From an uncultured Lachnospiraceae bacterium (GTDB taxonomy: Bacteria; Bacillota; Clostridia; Lachnospirales; Lachnospiraceae), in contig CADCPL010000296.1 in assembly GCA_902803305.1 (NCBI GenBank), forward strand, positions 1-5,920: a stretch of DNA of 5,920 nucleotides. Reading direction: 5' to 3'. This document shows positions 1 through 5,920 of this stretch, one piece after another. The notes beneath the pieces are model-generated. The model saw nothing but the letters and a program-made list of their open reading frames with translations. It did not search any database and was not told where the DNA came from. A program made the translations under genes and the position numbers. Position 1 is the first letter of the stretch; each line of letters opens with the position of its first letter.

Positions 1-3
1 CCT

Positions 4-594
4 GTGGAAGTTAAAACCATCGCAATCTTAATAGTCGGCATAGCAGTCCTTATCTTCCTGGCATGCTGGATCTTCTACGTGCTCAATCGTGACCGCTCCG
101 ATGACCAGGTTTTCGATGACATGGAAGGTGTGGAATTCGAGAACTACTGTGCCGAGCTTCTTACCGCAAAGGGCTTCGAGAATGTGGAAACCACCCCGCC
201 GAGTCATGATTACGGGGTTGATATAATCGCAGATAAAGACGGCATTACATATGCCATACAATGCAAATGCTATTCAGATGCCGTGGGAGTTCGCGCCGTG
301 CAGGAAGCATATGCCGGAAAGGACTACTATGGATGCATGGTCGCAGTAGTGATGACCAACCAGAGCTTTACCAAGAACGCCATGGGATTTGCCGAGAAAC
401 TGAACGTTATCCTGTGGGACGGAGACTATGTCATGGGGCTCATCCATGATGTGGCAATTCCGGATAAGCGGAGCCTGAGAAATCTGCTGACCGGATCGCA
501 GCGAAGAACAAGAAGAGACGAGGCTGAAGAAGAGTATGAAATTGCCAGGAAAAGTTCTGATGCTGACCAGTACATGGGACAGCGAATACAGTAA
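4..594 (+). CDS. Membrane-anchored Mrr-type restriction endonuclease-like protein
   Basis: Predicted DNA-cleaving enzyme of the Mrr_cat family (PD-(D/E)xK fold) tethered to the membrane. Residues 5-26 form one hydrophobic helix, followed by a charged linker (about 29-40) and the nuclease domain (about 38-147). Visible catalytic signature: helix FENYCAELL (45-53), Asp73 in DYGVDII, and Gln86-x-Lys88 in QCK; the segment TNQSFTKNAMGFAEK (118-132) and the WDGDYV end are also typical of the family. The last 30 residues are highly charged, with a basic patch RRTRR (167-171). The apparent start is GTG at 4. Only one codon precedes it, so no ribosome binding site can be checked and the reading frame remains open to the window edge; a start further upstream is possible. 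The 3' end overlaps the next gene by 59 bases. The nuclease-family call is firm; whether it restricts foreign DNA, repairs DNA or does something else is unknown. Confidence 0.85.
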   Translation: MEVKTIAILIVGIAVLIFLACWIFYVLNRDRSDDQVFDDMEGVEFENYCAELLTAKGFENVETTPPSHDYGVDIIADKDGITYAIQCKCYSDAVGVRAVQEAYAGKDYYGCMVAVVMTNQSFTKNAMGFAEKLNVILWDGDYVMGLIHDVAIPDKRSLRNLLTGSQRRTRRDEAEEEYEIARKSSDADQYMGQRIQ

Positions 595-1891
595 TGCGAT
601 CATCGCCGGTATACGTGAGCGGATCGGGGATGATGATATACAGCTGCACATCTTTAATGCTTATGATGATCTGACAGAAAGTAATTTCTATCAAAAAGGA
701 AGAGAGATCTATTTTCTTCCGGATCCCGAACAGTACGACGGATTGATACTTGCGATGTCAACGATCCAGTCTGTTAAGTATGTAGGGGATATTACCGAGA
801 GATTCCACAAGTATAACAAGCCTATAGTTGCGATTGATACAAAAGCCGATAATGCGATCTTTTGCGGGCTCGATAATTATCGTTCGATGTATCAGCTTGT
901 AAATCATATGGTCAATATCCATGACTGCAGGACCTTCAATTATCTCGGAGGACCCGAGGATAATGAAGAGGACATGGAAAGGTTCAGAGCATTTAAAGAA
1001 TGTCTGGAAGCACACGGAATAGGCATAGAGAAGAAGAGAGTCCTTCACAAGAACTTCCTTGAGACCGGCGGAAGAGAAGCATACAAAGAATGGAAAAAAT
1101 GGGGAGTCAACATGGCGGATGCGGTCATATGCGCCAATGATTACATGGCTCTCGGATATGTGGACGAAGCGGAAAAGGATGGAATTAACGTTCCCGATTA
1201 TATTAAAGTCACGGGCTTTGATGATATAGATGATGCCAGGACATATTCTCCTTCGATCACGACAGTTGACAGGAACTGGAAACAGCTTGGCTTTGATTCG
1301 ATGGATGCGCTTATTGAAGCGCTCAACGGCAATACCGAATTCGATACCCATTTTGTTGAAGGCTATGTCTGTTATAACGAAAGCTGCGGCTGTGATCTGA
1401 CAAGAGACATCAGAGCCGATTACATCAATATGCTCCGTAAGTCCAAGACTGATATGGGGAATATGACGATCCATACCAACCTTCGCCAGATCCTTCTGTC
1501 GAGTACCACGATGGATGATTTTCAAAAAGCACTTAAGAGGTGTATCGAAAAGCTTGACATCGACGATGTTGCGATATGCCTGAACGAGACTTTCTTTGAA
1601 GGCGACGTGGACAGAGAGAAGACCGGTTATGACGATAACATAAGCATGTTTTCCGGAAACGGAAGAACGGATATAAAAAAGGGTGTGCCCCTGTATCCTA
1701 CAGACTGGGAAAAAGAGCACAAGATACTTATTTTCTCATCGCTTCGTAACAACGTGCAGACATACGGATATTCGGTCATTCCGTATAAGAGTGAATTCCT
1801 GTCGAGGATAAGGCACAGACTGTTCGTTGAGACGATGTCGTTGTCACTTGAGAAGATAAATCAGAGGATCGCGATCGACAGATCGAGATGA
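536..1891 (+). CDS. LacI-type substrate-binding sensor protein without visible output domain
   Basis: Probable cytoplasmic small-molecule sensor. Residues about 5-282 resemble the periplasmic-binding-protein-like domain of LacI/GalR regulators (Peripla_BP_3): first strand KVLMLTS (6-12), the hinge-type segment ADAVICANDYMALG (194-207), and VTGFDDIDDA (225-234) followed by YSPSITTV. No helix-turn-helix precedes it and no signal peptide is present, so it is neither a classic repressor nor a secreted binding protein. Residues about 310-425 look like a second, GAF-like sensory region (weak call), and 430-448 look like a signalling helix (ETMSLSLEKINQRIAIDR). In Clostridia such a helix commonly leads into a GGDEF diguanylate cyclase or another output domain, but here a TGA follows at once. 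The start at 536 keeps the whole first beta strand and has GAAGAAGAG close upstream; ATG 560 is an alternative with AGGA at 547-550. It may be a natural stand-alone sensor or a truncated one. The ligand is unknown. Confidence 0.87.
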   Translation: MKLPGKVLMLTSTWDSEYSNAIIAGIRERIGDDDIQLHIFNAYDDLTESNFYQKGREIYFLPDPEQYDGLILAMSTIQSVKYVGDITERFHKYNKPIVAIDTKADNAIFCGLDNYRSMYQLVNHMVNIHDCRTFNYLGGPEDNEEDMERFRAFKECLEAHGIGIEKKRVLHKNFLETGGREAYKEWKKWGVNMADAVICANDYMALGYVDEAEKDGINVPDYIKVTGFDDIDDARTYSPSITTVDRNWKQLGFDSMDALIEALNGNTEFDTHFVEGYVCYNESCGCDLTRDIRADYINMLRKSKTDMGNMTIHTNLRQILLSSTTMDDFQKALKRCIEKLDIDDVAICLNETFFEGDVDREKTGYDDNISMFSGNGRTDIKKGVPLYPTDWEKEHKILIFSSLRNNVQTYGYSVIPYKSEFLSRIRHRLFVETMSLSLEKINQRIAIDRSR

Positions 1892-1902
1892 TATAAATTG
1901 AA

Positions 1903-1908
1903 AGGTGG
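1903..1908 (+). promoter_or_regulatory. Ribosome binding site for the NhaC-family gene
   Basis: AGGTGG, nine bases before ATG 1918, within the 26-base gap after the sensor gene. It supports the chosen start. The gap is too short to hold a full promoter of its own, so any separate promoter would lie inside the sensor gene. Confidence 0.75.
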
Positions 1909-1917
1909 GATCTTATT

Positions 1918-3537
1918 ATGAAAAAGAGAAATTCGGCGCTGATCGCCGGAGTTATCTTTGTGCTTATGATAGTGATCATAAGCGTTGTCAATGCATCTGC
2001 TGACGGAGCGTATGCTTTTGCCGGGACTTTTTGGGCTCTGGTGCCTCCGCTTGTAGCGATACTGCTCGCTCTCGTGACTAAGGAAGCATACTCATCGCTG
2101 TTCATCGGTGTTGTGCTCGGAGCGGTCATGGCGTCATCGGTTTCTTTTACCGGAACGGTTGACCTGATCACGGTAGACGGCCTGACGACGGCGGTTGCGG
2201 ACAACGCAGGTATACTTATATTCCTCGTGATACTCGGTATCATAGTTGCACTCATCAACAAGTCGGGTGCTTCAAGAGCATTCGGACAGTGGGCATCTAA
2301 GAACATCAAGACAAAAGTCGGAGCTTCTCTTGCAACATTCGCACTCGGAGTTCTGATCTTCATCGATGACTATTTCAACTGCCTGACGGTCGGTTCGGTA
2401 ATGTCGCCGATAACTGATTCCAAGAAGATGTCGAGAGCAAAGCTTGCATATCTTATCGATGCAACGGCTGCTCCGGTATGTATGATAGCTCCCGTTTCAT
2501 CATGGGCGGCAGCGGTCAGCGGCTGTGTTACGAGTGACAATTACTCGGGCATAGAGCTGTTCATAAGAGCCATCCCTTATAATTTTTATTCCATACTTAC
2601 ATTTGTGTTCATTATCACTCTTTCACTTCTTGCGTTTGATTACGGCAAGATGAAGAAGTTCGAGGAAAAAGCTGAGATCACGGGAGATCTCGGAATACTT
2701 GATCTTTCGGAAGACGAAGAGTTCAAGCTTAAGGAAGAGGGCCCCGATGCTGTTGCGCATGGTAAGCTCATCGACCTTATCATACCTGTTCTCATACTGA
2801 TCGTATTCTGTGTATGGGGACTTCTGTACAACGGATTTTCCGCTATCGGAGAAGGCAGCGTGATAGATGCGTTCTCGGAGACGGATGCATACGTCGGACT
2901 TCCCTGGGGAAGCATAATCGCACTTGTGATCGTGATCATATACATGATAGTCCGCAAGGTTGTAACCTTTGAAGAAGCAATGGAGTGCATACCCAAGGGA
3001 TTCTGCGCAATGGTACCGGCCATCACGATACTGACACTTGCGACATCCCTTAAGAACATGACAGGACTTCTTGAGGCAAAAGAATTCGTTGCGGATGCAA
3101 TGTCAAATGCACAGGGACTTCAGTGGCTGCTTCCGGCTATAGTGTTCATTGTTGCATGTCTTGTATCATTTGCGACCGGAACAAGCTGGGGTACATTCGG
3201 AATACTGATCCCGATCGTATCGGCGATCTTCCCCGAAGAGAGTTCACTTTTCTTTGTAGGTATCTCTGCATGTCTTGCAGGTGCTGTCTGCGGAGACCAT
3301 TGTTCACCCATTTCCGATACGACGATCATGTCGTCAGCCGGAGCTCACTGCAATCACATCAACCATGTTGAGACGCAGCTTCCTTATGCGATATCGGTGG
3401 CAGGTCTGTCCTTTGTATGTTACGTGCTTGCAGGACTCTTTGAGCCGATAGGACTTACATGGCTGTCGCTTCCGATAGGTGTGGTACTTACAATTGCATT
3501 CCTGTTCTTTATGAAGAAGAAGATGGCAAAAGAATAG
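1918..3537 (+). CDS. NhaC-family Na+/H+ antiporter-type membrane carrier
   Basis: Secondary transporter of the NhaC family, an integral cytoplasmic-membrane protein of 539 residues, full length with many hydrophobic helices spread over the chain. Family signatures: FIDDYFNCLTVGSVMSP (148-164), DATAAPVCMIAPVSSWAA (181-198), SFATGTSWGTFG (417-428) and GDHCSPISDTTIMSSAGAH (459-477), with charged and polar residues buried in the transport core. A charged, probably cytoplasmic loop lies at 242-283. The chain ends in a Lys-rich tail (KKKMAK). NhaC relatives exchange Na+ for H+, but the family also includes malate/lactate exchangers (MleN type) and predicted amino-acid carriers, so the substrate cannot be fixed from sequence. 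It begins 26 bases after the sensor gene and stops 10 bases before the channel-subunit gene, which suggests co-transcription with the ion-driven complex downstream. The coding frame is intact and no key motif is missing. Confidence 0.94.
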   Translation: MKKRNSALIAGVIFVLMIVIISVVNASADGAYAFAGTFWALVPPLVAILLALVTKEAYSSLFIGVVLGAVMASSVSFTGTVDLITVDGLTTAVADNAGILIFLVILGIIVALINKSGASRAFGQWASKNIKTKVGASLATFALGVLIFIDDYFNCLTVGSVMSPITDSKKMSRAKLAYLIDATAAPVCMIAPVSSWAAAVSGCVTSDNYSGIELFIRAIPYNFYSILTFVFIITLSLLAFDYGKMKKFEEKAEITGDLGILDLSEDEEFKLKEEGPDAVAHGKLIDLIIPVLILIVFCVWGLLYNGFSAIGEGSVIDAFSETDAYVGLPWGSIIALVIVIIYMIVRKVVTFEEAMECIPKGFCAMVPAITILTLATSLKNMTGLLEAKEFVADAMSNAQGLQWLLPAIVFIVACLVSFATGTSWGTFGILIPIVSAIFPEESSLFFVGISACLAGAVCGDHCSPISDTTIMSSAGAHCNHINHVETQLPYAISVAGLSFVCYVLAGLFEPIGLTWLSLPIGVVLTIAFLFFMKKKMAKE

Positions 3538-3541
3538 AGGG
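3537..3541 (+). promoter_or_regulatory. Ribosome binding site for the MotA/ZorA-like gene
   Basis: GAGGG, six bases before ATG 3548. Its first G is the last base of the upstream TAG stop, so termination of the carrier gene and initiation of the channel gene are practically adjacent, consistent with coupled translation. Confidence 0.7.
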
Positions 3542-3547
3542 TAGATT

Positions 3548-4930
3548 ATGAAGAGAAAATGGTATGAATGGATACTGACCATCGCGTTTTTTGCCATGGC
3601 GGCATTGTGCGTTGTATGGGACCGGAATGAGGGATTTATAACGCTTGCGATAAACGGAGCGCTGTTCCTTATTGTTGCGGTCATATTCCTCACCGCCGAT
3701 CTTGGCAGCTTTGCTCCGATGAATTCCATCATCAGGGACCTTAAGAAAGCTTCGGAAAAGATACGCTCCGATGCCATGAATTCGCATTCATACCTGTGGG
3801 AGCCGTACTCGTCGAGTGATGTCAAACTGTTCAAGAACAGCAAGCTCGACCAGCTTTTTACGGACTTCGTATTCGAACTCAATCGCGAGGACAATGCGGA
3901 AAAAGCATATTATCGTCCGAGCATAGATGACTACATCAACATGGACATCGTTGATACGACGATGCACAGAAACGAGCTGAACCAGGTTCCGGGAATGCTG
4001 ACCGGACTCGGTATTCTCGGTACGTTCATCGGTCTGTCGATCGGACTGCATAATTTTAATGCAACCGGATCCACGATGGAGATGACAAAAGGTATCGAGG
4101 GACTGATGGACGGTATCAAAGTCGCATTCCATACATCGATATTCGGACTTGTTTTTTCACTCGTGTTCAATGCGGTATATAAGAGAAAACTGTTTGAGGC
4201 GGAAAATGCCGTTTCGGAATTTTCTCATGCGTTCAAAAAGTTCGTTCTTCCCGATACGGAAAACAACGGAATGAACCAGCTCATTGCTCTTTCAGGTGAG
4301 CAGATAAGGGCCATGGAGTCTATGTATGACAGGATGGCAATTGAGCTTGACAGGATAGTGCAGCCTCAGTTTGACAGGCTGTCAAGGACCGTTGCCGAGT
4401 ATGAGACGATCATGGTCAGGAATGAGACCGAGGCGATCAATCAGATCGTGGAATCATTCGTAGCGCAGATGAATGTTGCTCTCGGCGACAGCTTCAGAAA
4501 GCTCGGCGAATCGGTTGACGAGCAGTACAGATCTCAGAAAGAGACTGCCGATCAGATGACGGAGCTTCTTAATACGACGGGAAGCAATACCGCCAATCTC
4601 CATTCGATCAACAACGAGACACAGAGACTCATATCGACTCTCAACAGCTATACCGCGAGCATTCAGACGATACAGAATGAACTGCAGAGAACTCTTGCAA
4701 ATCTCGGTACCGAGGACAAGTCGGCAAGAGAACTCATCGTACAGGAAAAGAACATGCTGCTGGAGCAGGGCAATATAATCATGGAACTTCGCCAGGCTAT
4801 CAGACAGATGAGAGACTACAGCAAGGATACGAACGAGCATGTAGACGAAGCGCTTGAAGAGATCAGGAACGGCGTTGATTACATGCGTAAGCTCGGAGAC
4901 AGGAAAACAGGATCTGCCGGGAGAGATTGA
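3548..4930 (+). CDS. MotA/TolQ/ExbB-like ion channel subunit with long helical tail (ZorA-like)
   Basis: Channel-forming subunit of an ion-driven membrane complex. Four hydrophobic segments are visible: 7-24, 29-50, 148-170 and about 189-212. The large soluble segment between the second and third (51-147) matches MotA architecture. The third and fourth carry the family core: P148 followed by GMLTGLGILGTFIGLSIGL, then GIEGLMDGIKVAFHTSIFGL (182-201), with polar Thr159, Ser164, Thr196 and Ser197 suited to lining an ion path. Residues about 245-450 form a long, charged, almost proline-free helical tail in the cytoplasm. This tail, and the PGMLTGLGILGTF type of motif, point to ZorA of the Zorya anti-phage system rather than to flagellar MotA, which lacks such a tail; EcZorA is longer still. 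The stop overlaps the start of the MotB/OmpA-like partner by one base. No flagellar genes are nearby. Family assignment is firm; a defence role is inferred. Confidence 0.9.
   Translation: MKRKWYEWILTIAFFAMAALCVVWDRNEGFITLAINGALFLIVAVIFLTADLGSFAPMNSIIRDLKKASEKIRSDAMNSHSYLWEPYSSSDVKLFKNSKLDQLFTDFVFELNREDNAEKAYYRPSIDDYINMDIVDTTMHRNELNQVPGMLTGLGILGTFIGLSIGLHNFNATGSTMEMTKGIEGLMDGIKVAFHTSIFGLVFSLVFNAVYKRKLFEAENAVSEFSHAFKKFVLPDTENNGMNQLIALSGEQIRAMESMYDRMAIELDRIVQPQFDRLSRTVAEYETIMVRNETEAINQIVESFVAQMNVALGDSFRKLGESVDEQYRSQKETADQMTELLNTTGSNTANLHSINNETQRLISTLNSYTASIQTIQNELQRTLANLGTEDKSARELIVQEKNMLLEQGNIIMELRQAIRQMRDYSKDTNEHVDEALEEIRNGVDYMRKLGDRKTGSAGRD
4280..4897 (+). other. Encodes long cytoplasmic helical tail of the channel subunit
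   Basis: Corresponds to residues about 245-450. The stretch is rich in Glu, Gln, Asn, Arg, Leu, Ile and Met, with one proline (P273) near its start and only a few glycines, and hydrophobic residues recur every three to four positions (for example LISTLNSYTASIQTIQNEL, 361-379). This suggests a mostly helical rod or bundle. In Zorya complexes the equivalent ZorA tail reaches into the cytoplasm and relays a signal; here it is shorter. Its exact boundaries are estimates by eye. Confidence 0.65.
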
Positions 4931-4932
4931 TG
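4919..4932 (+). promoter_or_regulatory. Ribosome binding site and TGATG stop-start overlap, translational coupling
   Basis: GGGAG at 4919-4923 sits six bases before ATG 4930. The stop TGA (4928-4930) and the start ATG (4930-4932) share one base, the classic arrangement for coupled translation of subunits made in fixed ratio. An in-frame TTG at 4927 would add one residue, but ATG is the better start by codon type and spacing. Confidence 0.82.
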
Positions 4933-5838
4933 AGAAGGATATTCCGGACAAAAGATGAGGAAACTTCATACTGGCTGTCCTATTCCGATATGATGGCAGG
5001 ACTTCTCCTGTGCTTTGTCATCATAATCTCGATCACGGTTCTTCGTTCCAAGGTCATGTATGACCAGAAGCAGGAAGAACTTGCCGGCAAGGAACAGGAA
5101 CTCATAATCCAGTCTGAAGAACTGGAAAACGAGAGACTGACGATCGAAGAGCAGGGAGCCAAGCTCAATGCCCAGGAACTGAAGCTGTCGGAACAGGAAG
5201 GAAAGCTGCTGGCTCAGCAGAAGAAACTCCAGGAACAGTCTGAACTTCTCAAAGAACTTGAGCAGCTCATGGGAGAGCAGCAGGCAAAGCTTGATAACAT
5301 AATAGGTATCAGGAGTGAGCTTATCGAAGCGCTCAAGAAGGAATTCGAGCATTCATCGCTGAGCATAGCGGTTGACGAGAATACCGGCGCGATCTCGATG
5401 GATTCGAGCATATTGTTCGAATACAACAAATCGGTCCTTAAGACCGGCGGTAAGGATTTTCTCGGAGAGTTCATGCCGAGGTACTTAAAGATCCTGCTCA
5501 GTCCCAAGTATAAAAAATACATCTCGGAGATAGTCATTGAGGGACATACGGATACGGACGGAGATTATCTGTCGAATCTCGAACTGTCCCAGCAAAGGGC
5601 ATATTCGGTTGCGGATTATTGTGTTCGCGGAAACAGTGATTTTCTGACCGACAAGGAAAAAGAGGAACTCGAGAAGGTACTGTCCACAGTCGGAAAATCA
5701 TTCAGCGAGCCCATCCTGAAGGCTGACGGAAGCGTGGATGCGGATGCATCAAGACGTGTTGAGATCATGTTCCGCCTAAGGGATGAAGAGATGATCCGCG
5801 AGATGATGGAGATACTTAACGAGACATCGAACAGATAA
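4930..5838 (+). CDS. MotB/OmpA-like peptidoglycan-anchored stator subunit (ZorB-like)
   Basis: Partner of the channel subunit: one membrane helix that completes the ion path, and a C-terminal domain that grips the cell wall. The short cytoplasmic N-terminus (1-14) is followed by the helix at about 17-38 (YSDMMAGLLLCFVIIISI). Asp20 occupies the place of the ion-carrying Asp of MotB (Asp32 in E. coli). Residues 50-126 form a regular coiled coil. The OmpA-like domain runs from about 155 to 283, with ILFEYNKSVLKTGG (161-174), the signature IEGHTDTDGDYLSNLELSQQRA (His206, Asp208, Asp210, Arg223) described here by its key residues, and DASRRVEIMF (272-281) with Arg275/Arg276. All expected peptidoglycan-binding positions appear intact. 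At 302 residues it is longer than typical ZorB, mainly because of the coiled coil. The OmpA domain distinguishes it from TolR/ExbD, and neighbours distinguish it from flagellar MotB. Start ATG 4930 was chosen for the TGATG junction. Confidence 0.92.
   Translation: MRRIFRTKDEETSYWLSYSDMMAGLLLCFVIIISITVLRSKVMYDQKQEELAGKEQELIIQSEELENERLTIEEQGAKLNAQELKLSEQEGKLLAQQKKLQEQSELLKELEQLMGEQQAKLDNIIGIRSELIEALKKEFEHSSLSIAVDENTGAISMDSSILFEYNKSVLKTGGKDFLGEFMPRYLKILLSPKYKKYISEIVIEGHTDTDGDYLSNLELSQQRAYSVADYCVRGNSDFLTDKEKEELEKVLSTVGKSFSEPILKADGSVDADASRRVEIMFRLRDEEMIREMMEILNETSNR
5077..5307 (+). repeat. Encodes eleven uninterrupted heptads between membrane helix and OmpA domain
   Basis: Residues 50-126 of the stator subunit divide into eleven seven-residue units without any skip, of the form xLxxQxx, for example KLNAQEL, KLSEQEG, KLLAQQK, KLQEQSE (78-105). 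The second position is Leu, Ile or Met in all eleven; the fifth is Gln in seven. This is a protein-level repeat: the underlying 21-base units are degenerate and not obviously a DNA tandem array. Confidence 0.85.
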
Positions 5839-5850
5839 TGTGTCAAATAA

Positions 5851-5857
5851 GGGAGGT
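5851..5857 (+). promoter_or_regulatory. Strong ribosome binding site for the epimerase-like gene
   Basis: GGGAGGT contains a full GGAGG core (5852-5856), seven bases before ATG 5864, in the 25-base gap after the stator gene. It is the strongest Shine-Dalgarno match in the window and fixes the start of the truncated last gene. Confidence 0.82.
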
Positions 5858-5863
5858 ATACGT

Positions 5864-5920
5864 ATGCGAAAAGCTTTGTTCATAGGGGGAACAGGTACCA
5901 TTTCAATGGCGATAACACGA
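5864..5920 (+). CDS. NAD-dependent epimerase/dehydratase family protein, 5' fragment
   Basis: Only the first 19 codons are in the window; the gene continues beyond the right edge. They read MRKALFIGGTGTISMAITR: a first beta strand (KALFI) followed by the glycine-rich turn GGTGTIS, the nucleotide-binding start of an extended short-chain dehydrogenase/reductase, and the beginning of the next helix. Such enzymes act in the cytoplasm on nucleotide sugars or related substrates, but the substrate cannot be guessed from this fragment. It follows the stator gene by 25 bases with a strong ribosome binding site and may be in the same transcript. Its presence shows that zorC, zorD or zorE does not directly follow the ZorAB-like pair. 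Confidence 0.78.
   Translation, partial: MRKALFIGGTGTISMAITR

Noticed and set aside
758..1720. Long open frame of 320 codons on the minus strand
   Set aside because: It lies wholly antisense to the sensor gene, whose protein has recognisable domains. The minus-strand translation shows no known motif, so it is a codon-use shadow.
1867..1885. GATCGCGATC palindrome and CGATC-GACA-GATCG inverted repeat at the end of the sensor gene
   Set aside because: Stems are very short and no T-run follows, so it is not a terminator. It lies inside coding sequence and no second copy supports an operator or recombination site.
1892..1917. Possible frameshifted remnant of a GGDEF domain after the sensor stop
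   Set aside because: Only 26 bases separate the stop from the next gene and they include its ribosome binding site, so there is no room for a remnant.
4927..4929. TTG as the start of the stator subunit
   Set aside because: It adds only one residue and is weaker than ATG 4930, which has a well-spaced GGGAG and forms the TGATG coupling junction.
4966..5352. Minus-strand open frame rich in Leu and Phe that looks like a membrane protein
   Set aside because: It is the antisense image of the Glu/Lys/Gln-rich coiled coil (GAA/AAG/CAG codons read as TTC/CTT/CTG), so its hydrophobic look is an artefact.
3548..5838. Reading the pair as flagellar motA/motB or as tolQ/tolR
   Set aside because: The long cytoplasmic tail and absence of flagellar or chemotaxis neighbours argue against MotAB; the C-terminal OmpA-like domain argues against TolR/ExbD.
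5839..5863. Possible terminator between the stator gene and the epimerase
   Set aside because: The 25-base gap has no inverted repeat or T-run and is mostly taken up by a strong ribosome binding site.

Overview
The window carries five complete or nearly complete genes and the start of a sixth. All lie on the plus strand and are packed almost without gaps. The protein types fit a Gram-positive anaerobe of the Clostridia, probably Lachnospiraceae-like: a LacI-type periplasmic-binding fold used as a cytoplasmic sensor, an NhaC-family carrier, and AGG/GAGG ribosome binding sites before most genes. This placement is inferred from protein style and gene context; no marker gene is present.

Layout from left to right. 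(1) 4-594 encodes a membrane-anchored Mrr-type nuclease; its start may lie left of the window. (2) 536-1891 overlaps it by 59 bases and encodes a LacI-like ligand-binding domain plus a second sensor-like region. It has no DNA-binding domain and ends where an output domain such as GGDEF would be expected. (3) 1918-3537 encodes an NhaC-family Na+/H+ antiporter-type carrier. (4) 3548-4930 encodes a MotA/TolQ/ExbB-like channel subunit with a long helical cytoplasmic tail, ZorA-like. (5) 4930-5838 encodes a MotB/OmpA-like stator subunit with an unusually regular eleven-heptad coiled coil, ZorB-like. (6) 5864 onward begins an NAD-dependent epimerase/dehydratase, cut by the window edge.

The junctions are a 59-base overlap, then 26 bases, 10 bases, a one-base TGATG overlap, and 25 bases. 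No gap exceeds 26 bases and no terminator is visible, so co-transcription of several or all genes is plausible. The best-supported functional unit is genes 4 and 5, a two-protein ion-driven membrane complex anchored to peptidoglycan. It resembles the ZorAB core of the Zorya anti-phage system, but zorC, zorD and zorE are not in the window and the next gene is an epimerase. The NhaC-type carrier directly upstream could share the same ion gradient, and the membrane-tethered nuclease at the left end is also defence-flavoured. Joining these into one system is inference, not something the sequence proves.
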